A stretch of DNA of 17,715 nucleotides, taken from an uncultured Clostridia bacterium. GTDB taxonomy: Bacteria; Bacillota; Clostridia; UBA1381. The stretch spans positions 1 through 17,715 of the forward strand of contig CAKSGG010000067.1 in NCBI GenBank assembly GCA_934454215.1, in the 5' to 3' direction. Below are positions 11,228 through 17,715 of this stretch, piece after piece. The translations under genes were made by a program, and so were the position numbers. Within the stretch, counting starts at the first letter, position 1; the number at the start of each line of letters is the position of its first letter. Below the pieces are notes generated by a model. It did not search any database. It had not been told where the DNA came from and saw nothing but the letters and a program-made list of their open reading frames with translations.

Positions 11228-12721
11228 TTATTTATCCTTTCTATTACTCAATTTCATTTCGTATTGTTTGCCCTCATATTGATACCAGTGTACATCGAAA
11301 ATGTATTTTTCACTATCTATTCTTCCGACACGTTTAGACCATTTATCTTTTTCACCGCCATATACAGCAACCAACCTATCAACATCACGTAACACTGTAT
11401 TGCTCTGATAACCTGCTATATTTTTCATGACATTAATCTTTGTTGATTTCGGAATGAAATTCTGTTCACCTTTATAGTCATAATCAAAATGTTTTTGAAG
11501 ATACGGATTTACTTCACTTCGATACTGACGTTTCAGCTCTTTCCATTTCTCCCTATCATTATACTTCAAATCCTGGAATTTGTCAAATGCTTTCGGCACA
11601 TTCTTTGTCCCCAGCACGTCCATATACTGCTTATGCTGCAGCTTATCCGATGAACGGCGGCTGTCCTTCTTCTTTGCAAGCTCCAGTGCCGATTTCTGCT
11701 CCGGTGAAAGATTTGCTTTCCATTCCGCATACGTTACATTCCCGTCTGTCAGCTCTGATTTGCCCGTCAGCGGATTTCTTGCACTGCGTGATTTATACGT
11801 CATATTCATTGTGGTGGTACATCGGCAGCGTGGGTGCAGCGTCGGGAAGTTTACACCTGCTTTTGCCTGTGACACCTTAAATACCGCTCCGTCAAGCGAC
11901 TGACACACACTACATGTTCTGCTGTCGAGCGTTGCAAGGTATTTATATTCTTCAATATTCAAGTCCGTATACGCCTTTAAATTCGCCTGTGCGTGTATGT
12001 GTGATGATTCCGTATGTACAAGCGTTGCCGCATGAAACTTTTCAACCTCAAACTCCGCCGCAAGCTTCGATGTGGTTTTTGTCCACGATTCACCGTTCAT
12101 AATTGATTTTACAACCAAATCCTGCGCACGCTCCGCCAGTCTGTCCGTATTCTTCCATATGCGCTCCGAAAACCTCGAGCCTTGCCATTTGGCTTCCGTT
12201 GCTTCTTTTACTGCTCTGTCATTGAGCATAGAAAAATTTATACCTGCGTTCAACCCCTTTGCCGTATCATCTATAGCTCCGTAGTAGCTTTCCTTATACG
12301 TTTTTTGCAGACGCTCGCTTAGAATATTTACGGACGGTATAACAAGCTTTTTTATACGCACATATATTTCTTTCTCCAATGCCTTGTAACGCTCTGTACG
12401 TGCCGCATACGCTCTTACGGATAAGCCGTCACGATGTATATATTCCAATATATTTTCACGTGCTTTTGCGTTCGGCGCTTCATCAAGCAGCTTTAAAAGC
12501 GTTTTGAGGTTTTCTTCCTCCTGCGCCGCCGTAAGAAAATATGCCGCTGTTTCATTATCGACGCCGAACCGCTTTTGAAAATTTGCTTGTATTTTCTTTG
12601 TTTCCGTTTCGATGTCTTTTAAAGCCTCATCATACAGCCGCAGTATCTGCGCCGCCGTATAGCCTGCGCCCTCTTGTATTGCTATCTCGCGCAGCAGCGC
12701 CGCTCTTTCCCAGTAATTCAT
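11228..12721 (-). CDS. MuF / SPP1 gp7-like minor head protein with an extra C-terminal domain
   Basis: This 497-residue protein joins the portal and is injected or bound inside the head. Residues 1-190 are helical. Residues about 195-305 carry the MuF domain: LVHTESSHIHAQANLKAY, YLATLDSRTCSVCQSLDGAVF and the Cys/His end PTLHPRCRCTT. A linker follows. Residues about 350-497 are not part of the usual MuF core. They are basic, then beta-rich (VAVYGGEKDKWSKRVGRID, KYIFDVHWYQYEGKQYEMKL). MuF proteins of Bacillota often end in toxin or nuclease domains, and this tail looks like such cargo, but I cannot assign it to a named family. The start overlaps the upstream stop as ATGA. Confidence 0.85.
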   Translation of the reverse strand: MNYWERAALLREIAIQEGAGYTAAQILRLYDEALKDIETETKKIQANFQKRFGVDNETAAYFLTAAQEEENLKTLLKLLDEAPNAKARENILEYIHRDGLSVRAYAARTERYKALEKEIYVRIKKLVIPSVNILSERLQKTYKESYYGAIDDTAKGLNAGINFSMLNDRAVKEATEAKWQGSRFSERIWKNTDRLAERAQDLVVKSIMNGESWTKTTSKLAAEFEVEKFHAATLVHTESSHIHAQANLKAYTDLNIEEYKYLATLDSRTCSVCQSLDGAVFKVSQAKAGVNFPTLHPRCRCTTTMNMTYKSRSARNPLTGKSELTDGNVTYAEWKANLSPEQKSALELAKKKDSRRSSDKLQHKQYMDVLGTKNVPKAFDKFQDLKYNDREKWKELKRQYRSEVNPYLQKHFDYDYKGEQNFIPKSTKINVMKNIAGYQSNTVLRDVDRLVAVYGGEKDKWSKRVGRIDSEKYIFDVHWYQYEGKQYEMKLSNRKDK

Positions 12722-13047
12722 TTTACATTATCCTTTATGATTTGAATAACCTCCGTTTCATTTTCTTTCAGTGACGGAACAAGAAACGGATGCGCCGCCA
12801 TTTTATACGTTCCAAACTCCTGATATATGCCGTATTCCACATTTGTGCCTATATCGCAGCTTAAACCGTTCGCCTGTGATGTTATGCTGTTACGCAGATG
12901 TCCCGTATCAACCGGCGCTTTTGCTTTTGCCTCGTCCGCTACAAGCTGACCGCCCAGAGCAAGTCCCTTTTCCAGTCCGCTTTTTATCTTCTCTATCTGA
13001 TTATTAATCATATCAGCGATGCCCAAATCCTCAATACTGACGTTCAT
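12718..13047 (-). CDS. HK97 gp10-like neck protein
   Basis: This 109-residue protein contains KAPVDTGHLRNSI and VEYGIYQEFGTYKMAAHPFLVPSLKEN, the clear signature of the HK97 gp10 family of neck or tail-completion proteins. In most siphophages this gene lies between head closure and tail terminator. Here it sits between portal and MuF, well away from the other neck genes. The start at 13047 abuts the portal stop, and its stop overlaps the MuF start (ATGA). Confidence 0.9.
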   Translation of the reverse strand: MNVSIEDLGIADMINNQIEKIKSGLEKGLALGGQLVADEAKAKAPVDTGHLRNSITSQANGLSCDIGTNVEYGIYQEFGTYKMAAHPFLVPSLKENETEVIQIIKDNVK

Positions 13048-13048
13048 A

Positions 13049-14395
13049 TCAATACCCCCGTTCCGCTAACTGCTGTGTTTCCTCGATTGCCCGCTTTTGT
13101 TTTTCTGCCTGTTCCGCACGTTTCAGCTCCGCTTCTTCCTTGCTGTCTGTCACAAACGGCAGACGGCTCAATAATGTTTCCGTACTCACAACGTCCTGCA
13201 AATTTGTAATCATCTGCGATATTTCCAGTTCGTTTGCCGGAAGATTATAGTTATACACAATATCCACACGATGAGACGGAACAATACCCATTGCCGATTT
13301 TAACACAAGAAATTTATTGTACAGCTCAAACCGTCTGCGCAATGTTTTTGTGAAAAACCGCTCTTTATTTTTTACCGCCTGTTCAAAACCGAGCAGTTTA
13401 TATTTTATTGCCACGCCCGACAGATTATTGCCAAAGCTTTCGTCCGATAAATCGGGAACCATTGAAAAACGGTGTATATCGTCCTTTATATCGTCACGCA
13501 GTATTTTTATATCAGATTCGGTCATGACCTTTGAAAGATACTTTGCGTCGCTGTTTTCAAAGCCCATTAATATCTTCTCTTGTTTCAGCTTTTTGGACTG
13601 CTCTCCGTCAACCTCGATTCCTTTTAGGAATAAAAATGATTCAACAAACTGCTCTTTATCGTTTATTCTGTCGGAGCATAGCAGATTATATCCGTCAATA
13701 AGCGGTATGAGCTGTTCAAAATCCCCCTGCCTGTCCTCGTTGTTTCGGTACTCGATAAGCGGTACACCGTCAAAATAGTGTTGTTCGGTACTTTCATGCA
13801 CAAGAGCATTGAAATTCTCCTGCACCGCTGTAAATTTATAAATATATGTATCGTCATACACATTGCATACAACACCGACCGCACGTCCGTCAACATCGTA
13901 TTTTTTGTAATAGTGTATACCGATGAGCGGCGTCTTTTCCGCCGTCTGAGAATAACACACAAACGCATTGAACGGCGCAATGCACACGCTTCTGGGCTTT
14001 CCCTCGCCGTTGCTGTAAACAAGCTCGTATGCTCTGCCGTATACGCACATATCTTTTATAAGCTCACTGTCAACCGACGGGATATCCTGCTCGCTGTATT
14101 CGTCTTTGAGCGGCTCAATATTGAAATCCTCGCTTGAATCATATGTAACGGGATTTCCAACCAAATAACTGCGTGTCATATCAACAATATACTTTGCATG
14201 ATTGCATACCATTTTATTATTCGCCGTATAATCCGATTCACGTATACGGTTTAATATGTCATGTCTGCCGATGTAGTAATTATGCAGCTTTTTAAATCTG
14301 TCAAACTGCTCCTCATGCTTATTTATCAGCCGAAACAATAACTGCGGCGTTATTCCGTTCTGTATAATGCTTTCGTCTATAATCATATTCCCCAT
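13049..14395 (-). CDS. Portal protein (SPP1 gp6 type)
   Basis: This 448-residue protein forms the dodecameric DNA gate of the head. Recognisable parts are FDRFKKLHNYYIGRHDIL, NNKMVCNHAKYIVDMTRSYLVGNPVTY near the start, SGVAIKYKLLGFEQAVKNKERFF in the helical C-terminal half, and a Glu/Lys/Gln-rich end. It overlaps the large terminase. Two starts are possible: ATG at 14395, with AAGGAAGGA immediately upstream, or ATG at 14386, which overlaps the terL stop as ATGA and has GGGG at good spacing. The latter gives MIIDESIIQNG and 445 residues. I list the longer form. Confidence 0.93.
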   Translation of the reverse strand: MGNMIIDESIIQNGITPQLLFRLINKHEEQFDRFKKLHNYYIGRHDILNRIRESDYTANNKMVCNHAKYIVDMTRSYLVGNPVTYDSSEDFNIEPLKDEYSEQDIPSVDSELIKDMCVYGRAYELVYSNGEGKPRSVCIAPFNAFVCYSQTAEKTPLIGIHYYKKYDVDGRAVGVVCNVYDDTYIYKFTAVQENFNALVHESTEQHYFDGVPLIEYRNNEDRQGDFEQLIPLIDGYNLLCSDRINDKEQFVESFLFLKGIEVDGEQSKKLKQEKILMGFENSDAKYLSKVMTESDIKILRDDIKDDIHRFSMVPDLSDESFGNNLSGVAIKYKLLGFEQAVKNKERFFTKTLRRRFELYNKFLVLKSAMGIVPSHRVDIVYNYNLPANELEISQMITNLQDVVSTETLLSRLPFVTDSKEEAELKRAEQAEKQKRAIEETQQLAERGY

Positions 14396-15651
14396 TCCTT
14401 CCTTGACAATATTCTTGCCTTCCTGTTTGTCGTTTCATCTTCTACAGCATATCTGACCGCATCTATGCTGTGGTTATTCTTATCGGGATAGCCGTCCTTG
14501 AATCCGTCGTTTCCGTCGGGTTCAAGCTCATATCTGTAAAATTCCTTTGCCGTTTCGGGACACCTTGTATTATCTATAACGATTTCTTCAAGGCTTTGCA
14601 GAAACTTTATACCGTAGTCTATGCTGTCGGGTCCTTTTTTCGCACCTCGTACACGCAAGCCGTAACGTCTCATTTCATCTATTGATTTCGGCTCGGCGCT
14701 GTCGCATATGATAGTCTGCTGATATTTATTCCCTATCAGCTCGGCGGCTCTTGCGTTCGATAGCCCCTGTTTATATATTTCCTCAAAAATATATAAGCGC
14801 TTATGCTTGCCGTCGTAATGGCACACAACATACACAAACGGGTCTGACGCATATCCGAAGTCAATACCGCGCTTAATTTTATCAAATGATTTAATTTCGT
14901 CGTTTGTAATTGTACGCAAAGTAATATTATCAAATACCGTTCCGCCCGTTCCCGTTACAACACCAAGATATTCATGTTCATACTCTCTTGGTTTGGTTGC
15001 CTTTAAATGCTCCGCTTCCGTTATGAATTGCTCACCAAGCCATTCACGGGGAACAGATAAATAACTGCTGTGATGTACAAGCTTTCCGTCCTGCTTAACA
15101 AGCGTTTCCTCATTGACCCAGCTGCGCTGTGCTTTCGGCGGATTGTATGAATAAAACACCATATATTTAGTACCGCCTCTCATCAACGACTGGTTTATTG
15201 TTCGGATTTCCTCCATACCGTTAAATTCGGCACATTCCTCATACCAAACGTATCGGATATATCCTTTATGCACCTTTGTTGATTTAAGCTTTCTCGGCTT
15301 ATCTGCGCCCCTGAAAAGTATACGCTGTCCCGTAGGTATGTATATCAGTTCAAGAGGGCTGAGCTTCTGCCGCCATTTTGATGTAACACCCAGCTTGTCA
15401 ATCGCCCATATGAGCTGTTCATACACACTGTCTTTTAAATACATTCCCACTTTTCGGATTGCCACCGCATTAGTGTCGGGGTTCTGCATGATACCGAGAA
15501 TAATCTCCACGCTGACAAATGATGATTTTGTTGAACCTCTGCCGCCTTTCAGCCAGTAATGGGTGTGTCGTTCTTCCTGCACATCACAATGTATGTCGTA
15601 GAATGACGGGGCGATTATGCTGTCAAGTTCTACCCGTTCAATCTTTGTCAT
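14383..15651 (-). CDS. terL: Terminase large subunit (PBSX family)
   Basis: This 422-residue packaging motor and nuclease is numbered here from the ATG at 15651. The Walker A loop is GGRGSTKS (36-43). The Walker B-like strand is RYVWYEECAEF (about 133-143). The ATPase coupling motif is YSYNPP (167-172). The RNase H-like nuclease acidic residues are D264 in GIDFGYASDP, D317 in IICDSAEPKS and D397 in NNHSIDAVRYA. All expected motifs are intact. A GTG nine bases further upstream is in frame, but the GAGAGG ribosome binding site would touch it, while it sits eight bases from the ATG. The gene overlaps terS upstream and the portal downstream. Confidence 0.95.
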   Translation of the reverse strand: MTKIERVELDSIIAPSFYDIHCDVQEERHTHYWLKGGRGSTKSSFVSVEIILGIMQNPDTNAVAIRKVGMYLKDSVYEQLIWAIDKLGVTSKWRQKLSPLELIYIPTGQRILFRGADKPRKLKSTKVHKGYIRYVWYEECAEFNGMEEIRTINQSLMRGGTKYMVFYSYNPPKAQRSWVNEETLVKQDGKLVHHSSYLSVPREWLGEQFITEAEHLKATKPREYEHEYLGVVTGTGGTVFDNITLRTITNDEIKSFDKIKRGIDFGYASDPFVYVVCHYDGKHKRLYIFEEIYKQGLSNARAAELIGNKYQQTIICDSAEPKSIDEMRRYGLRVRGAKKGPDSIDYGIKFLQSLEEIVIDNTRCPETAKEFYRYELEPDGNDGFKDGYPDKNNHSIDAVRYAVEDETTNRKARILSRKEWGI

Positions 15652-16144
15652 TGCTGTCACCTCTCGGAATGTTATCTATTATCTGCACAACGCTGTCGCC
15701 CTCAACCTGTGTACGGTCGGTAAACAGTGCATAATACTTACCGAGCATTTCGGCGGCTTTGTTTGCGTCAGACAGCTTTGCCGGTATTTCCACTATCTGC
15801 GGTATTTCTGTTTTTTCCGTATGCTTTCGCATTGTTCCGTTATTATCAGGCACATATTTTGACTTTTCCTGTGAAATTGTAACAACAACGCTTTCTGTTT
15901 TCTCTCGCCGCATTACCGAGGTAAGATACTCAATAACCTCTTTTGCGTCCGCTGTCCGTTCGTCGTGCAGCTTTTCGAGTTCCGCTTCGATATATGCCTT
16001 GATGTCAACATTTGTCAACAATCTGTTTCCCGCTGATTTTGCCACATTATCGTTTTTTATATTCGGATATGCCGCTTTATATGCCCTTGTAGCGTTCAAG
16101 TCAATTATGTATTCATCGCAAAATCTTTTCTGTTTGTCCGTCAT
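15638..16144 (-). CDS. terS: Terminase small subunit
   Basis: This 168-residue protein binds the packaging start site and brings DNA to the large subunit. Its start MTDKQKRFCDEYIIDLNATRAYKAAYPN is the classic N-terminal helix-turn-helix of the Terminase_2 family, followed by SAGNRLLTNVDIKAYIEAELEK. The C-terminal part is an oligomerisation region ending NKAAEMLGKYYALFTDR. The ATG at 16144 is chosen because it has an AGGTGAG site and fits the family start. An in-frame ATG at 16207 adds 21 unlikely residues and falls inside leader hairpins. Confidence 0.92.
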   Translation of the reverse strand: MTDKQKRFCDEYIIDLNATRAYKAAYPNIKNDNVAKSAGNRLLTNVDIKAYIEAELEKLHDERTADAKEVIEYLTSVMRREKTESVVVTISQEKSKYVPDNNGTMRKHTEKTEIPQIVEIPAKLSDANKAAEMLGKYYALFTDRTQVEGDSVVQIIDNIPRGDSNDKD

Positions 16145-16176
16145 TGTATATCTCACCTGCCTTTCCGTAAATTTAA

Positions 16177-16235
16177 AAGGACGCAACATAGTCACGTCCT
16201 TAAACAAGAGGTACTGCCTGCTGTACAGGCTTGTT
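16177..16235 (-). promoter_or_regulatory. Two consecutive hairpins in the terS leader
   Basis: In minus-strand order the first hairpin has GCCTG-TACAG-CAGGC (16230-16216) inside an outer AACAAG/CTTGTT arm pair with a 7-nt bulge (16235-16203). The second is AAGGACG / CGTCCTT (16201-16177) with an 11-nt loop, followed by TTAAATTT. The second looks like a weak terminator. They may control entry into the late operon, or be part of the packaging recognition site, which often lies near terS. Confidence 0.6.
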
Positions 16236-16262
16236 CGTTATTTGCTTCTTTTTACATTTTAC

Positions 16263-16292
16263 ATTATATCACAGAGTAAACATGGCTTACAA
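16263..16292 (-). promoter_or_regulatory. Probable promoter of the terS-led late operon
   Basis: On the minus strand TTGTAA (16287-16292), an 18-bp spacer and TATAAT (16263-16268) form a fair promoter about 112 bases before the terS start. It stands back to back with the hicAB-2 promoter. Confidence 0.6.
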
Positions 16293-16344
16293 TGGTCTGT
16301 TATAATATTTTTATAAAAAAATAAAAGTTTTTTTCAAAAAAGCC

Positions 16345-16373
16345 TTGACAAATACGTATTTAAGGCGTATAAT
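16345..16373 (+). promoter_or_regulatory. Promoter and palindromic operator of hicAB-2
   Basis: TTGACA (16345-16350), a 17-bp spacer and TATAAT (16368-16373) form a consensus promoter. The spacer begins with a perfect 12-bp palindrome AAATACGTATTT (16350-16361), followed by a related GCGTAT (16366-16371). The ACGTAT core also occurs twice in the hicAB-1 promoter. Confidence 0.88.
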
Positions 16374-16396
16374 ATATAGTGTAAGGAGGAAAACAC

Positions 16397-16570
16397 ATGA
16401 AAACCAAAGAGTTGATTAAACTATTAGAAAATAACGGTTGGAAATTTAAACGTCACGGTTCAAACCATGATATATATGTTAAAGGTTTCGAACGTGAAAG
16501 CATTGTAAGACATCGTGAAACCGACGAAGAGTTAGCAAAAGCAATAATTAAGCGGCGCGGGTTAAAATAA
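16397..16570 (+). CDS. hicA: HicA family mRNA interferase toxin (hicAB-2)
   Basis: This 57-residue HicA is of the short clostridial type: MKTKELIKLLENNGWKFKRH, then GSNHDIYVKG with the expected catalytic histidine at residue 24. The helix ETDEELAKAIIKRRGLK follows. It is read from an ATG seven bases after AAGGAGG and from a consensus promoter with an operator. It is on the strand opposite to the late genes and between the regulator and terS, so it is likely expressed in the lysogen as an addiction or defence module. Its sequence is quite different from the other HicA (5770-5961), so the two modules were acquired separately rather than duplicated recently. Confidence 0.9.
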   Translation: MKTKELIKLLENNGWKFKRHGSNHDIYVKGFERESIVRHRETDEELAKAIIKRRGLK

Positions 16571-16625
16571 CCCCGCAATGCTTATTTATAATATAAAACT
16601 TTATTTCATATAGGAGGTAATAAAA

Positions 16626-17030
16626 ATGAAATATGCTTATCCGATTATTATGTCACAAGGAAAAAAGTTTATAGTGGTATTTATTCCTGACTTTAATATT
16701 AATACACAAGGAGAGAATGTTACTGAAGCAATTGAAATGGCACGTGATGCCATAGGTATTATGGGAATTGATATGGAAGACGAGGGAGAAACCTTACCTA
16801 TTCCGTCAGCCCTTTCAGACATTCAGCCGCAAGTTCCCGCAGATGGTTTCATTTCATTTGTCGATGTAGATTTTACAGAGTATAGACGCAAGAATGAAGT
16901 TCGTACGGTAAAGAAAAATTGCACATTGCCAAGTTGGCTAAACTATGAGGCTGAAAAAGCAAATATAAATTTTTCAGCAGTTTTACAGGCTGCACTTAAA
17001 AGTGAGCTGCACTTATCTGATAGAAATTAA
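16626..17030 (+). CDS. hicB: HicB family antitoxin (hicAB-2)
   Basis: This 134-residue partner of the preceding HicA has an N-terminal HicB fold (MKYAYPIIMSQGKKFIVVFIPDF, NTQGENVTEAIEMARDAIGI). A C-terminal ribbon-helix-helix-like end follows (about 94-127: RTVKKNCTLPSWLNYEAEKAN, NFSAVLQAAL), similar to that of hicB-1. The P-D-L-P-D-C signature is degraded to IPDFNIN. The ATG follows AGGAGGT. The 55-bp gap after hicA contains a TATAAT (16587-16592) without a good -35 box, so a second hicB promoter is possible but weak. The gene ends in a hairpin shared with the convergent regulator gene. Confidence 0.92.
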   Translation: MKYAYPIIMSQGKKFIVVFIPDFNINTQGENVTEAIEMARDAIGIMGIDMEDEGETLPIPSALSDIQPQVPADGFISFVDVDFTEYRRKNEVRTVKKNCTLPSWLNYEAEKANINFSAVLQAALKSELHLSDRN

Positions 17031-17042
17031 TATAATACACAT

Positions 17043-17066
17043 AAGGTGAGGGTTATTCCTCACCTT
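17043..17066. terminator. Bidirectional hairpin between hicB-2 and the convergent regulator gene
   Basis: A perfect 9-bp stem (AAGGTGAGG / CCTCACCTT) with a 6-nt loop is followed by TATATTTG on the plus strand and ATGTGTATT on the minus strand. It overlaps the stop codon of the DUF1492 gene (17053-17055). The T tracts are weak, so termination may be partial. Confidence 0.7.
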
Positions 17067-17478
17067 TATATTTGTTGCACTCTCTTAGAGCTCTGCCATG
17101 CAGCCTATATACCCACCGTACATCTTTATAATTCATTTCTTCCGCAATACGTTCCCACGTCATAAAACGGATATATCGGAGCGTAAGCAATAGTCTGTAT
17201 GTGCTGTTATCCATTTTGTTAATTGCCCTTAAAGTTTCCGCCTGTACCTTGTACAGCTCGGCGGTACGTCTGTCAAGTTCTGCGACATAATCAGCATAAG
17301 CCGCATATTTGCCATCAGTGGCGTTTATTTTACTTGTCTGTACCTTTTCACCGGCAGAACTGTTTACCGTGCTTATTGCCCTGCTGAAAGCCTTGTCCCG
17401 TTCAGCCTCAAGGTTTTTTATTTCCCTGTCAATATTATGTGCACGGTTTAACCATTGCTTTACTCTCTGTTCCGTCAT
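17053..17478 (-). CDS. DUF1492 / ArpU-like phage late transcription regulator
   Basis: This 141-residue protein has an N-terminal coiled coil (residues about 5-90: NRAHNIDREIKNLEAERDKA). It ends with a sigma-70 region 4-like helix-turn-helix at about 94-135 (RLLLTLRYIRFMTWERIAEEMNYKD, WVYRLHGRALREC). Such proteins sit at the end of the early region of Bacillota phages, just before the terminase genes, and are thought to switch on late transcription. The start at 17478 directly follows the stop of the upstream gene (TAAATG). hicAB-2 separates it from terS. Confidence 0.85.
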   Translation of the reverse strand: MTEQRVKQWLNRAHNIDREIKNLEAERDKAFSRAISTVNSSAGEKVQTSKINATDGKYAAYADYVAELDRRTAELYKVQAETLRAINKMDNSTYRLLLTLRYIRFMTWERIAEEMNYKDVRWVYRLHGRALRECNKYKGEE

Positions 17479-17715
17479 TTACTCACGCTCCTCGTCAAAT
17501 CTGATATTACGCTTCTTAAAAAGCTCACGCTTTATATCACCCATGCTGTCAAGCTCGATTACCGCTATAACCGTCTGCCTGAACTCATCTGCCGCCTGTG
17601 CCATGCGCTTATGCTTCCAGCCTAAATCATAATACAGAGCATACAGTACCATCGGCAATACGTATTTTGTATGCGTTAAAAACAGTTTCTTTTGTTCCGT
17701 TTCCACGCTCTTAGG
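17479..17715 (-). CDS. Small unassigned phage protein, possibly cut by the right edge
   Basis: The frame is open from the window edge to the TAA at 17479. If translation starts at the GTG at 17706, the product is 75 residues (METEQKKLFLTHTKYVLP onward, then LYALYYDLGWKHKRMAQAADEFRQTVIAVIELDSM). No stop is seen upstream of that GTG, so the true start could lie outside. The composition is helical with a short hydrophobic N-terminal part. It touches the DUF1492 gene and is surely co-transcribed with it. I do not recognise the family. Confidence 0.65.
   Translation of the reverse strand, partial: PKSVETEQKKLFLTHTKYVLPMVLYALYYDLGWKHKRMAQAADEFRQTVIAVIELDSMGDIKRELFKKRNIRFDEERE

Noticed and set aside
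16145..16207. Longer start for terS at 16207
   Set aside because: The extra 21 residues do not fit the family, and the region is better explained as leader hairpins; the ATG at 16144 has the better ribosome binding site.
16301..16306. Extra TATAAT on the plus strand before hicAB-2
   Set aside because: No -35 element at 16-18 bp, and it lies in an AT-rich spacer; the promoter at 16345-16373 is clearly better.
15759..16316. Plus-strand open frame of 185 codons
   Set aside because: Antisense to terS and its leader. It would run through the terS promoter, and its composition is that of a shadow frame.

Overview
The window is the packaging, head and tail-start part of the late region of a temperate siphovirus, most likely a prophage in a Bacillota (Clostridia-like) genome. 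The reasons are a Bacillota-siphophage gene set (PBSX-type large terminase, SPP1-type portal and MuF head protein, phi13-type major tail protein, TP901-type tape measure), moderately AT-rich DNA, strong consensus -35/-10 promoters and GGAGG ribosome binding sites. The host species cannot be named from this sequence.

Layout. The structural genes are all on the minus strand and read from right to left: an unassigned small gene cut by the right edge, a DUF1492/ArpU-like regulator, terS, terL, portal, HK97-gp10-like neck protein, MuF head protein with an extra C-terminal domain, two small genes, scaffold, major capsid protein with an Ig-like tail, connector, head closure, tail terminator, major tail protein, tail assembly chaperone pair (joined by a -1 frameshift at A AAA AAC), tape measure, and a distal tail protein cut by the left edge.

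Four toxin-antitoxin-like modules interrupt this backbone at three places. Two are hicAB (type II) modules: hicAB-1 on the minus strand between the chaperones and the tape measure, and hicAB-2 on the plus strand between the regulator and terS. Both promoters carry ACGTAT elements in the -35/-10 spacer. The other two are paralogous, very compact type I-like loci, at about 6025-6330 and 10315-10627. Each has a 20-residue hydrophobic peptide ending in I-K-K on the minus strand and a convergent antisense RNA of about 95 nt from a near-consensus plus-strand promoter. The antisense terminator stem overlaps the toxin stop codon. Each also has a Shine-Dalgarno-sequestering hairpin, complementarity between the 5' and 3' parts of the toxin mRNA, and a second minus-strand terminator. 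These two loci are the most interesting content of the window; neither peptide is long enough to appear in ordinary gene calling.

Working together. terS/terL package DNA through the portal. Scaffold and capsid protein build the shell, the neck proteins close it, and the chaperones assemble the major tail protein around the tape measure. The TA islands are bounded by intrinsic terminators placed just before the next structural gene (scaffold, tape measure). This suggests insulation of lysogenic TA transcription from the late genes, and a need for read-through or antitermination during lytic growth. The two non-coding stretches longer than 300 bases (5962-6361 and 10242-10634) are filled by the two type I-like loci. 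No tRNA, rRNA, CRISPR array or insertion sequence was seen.
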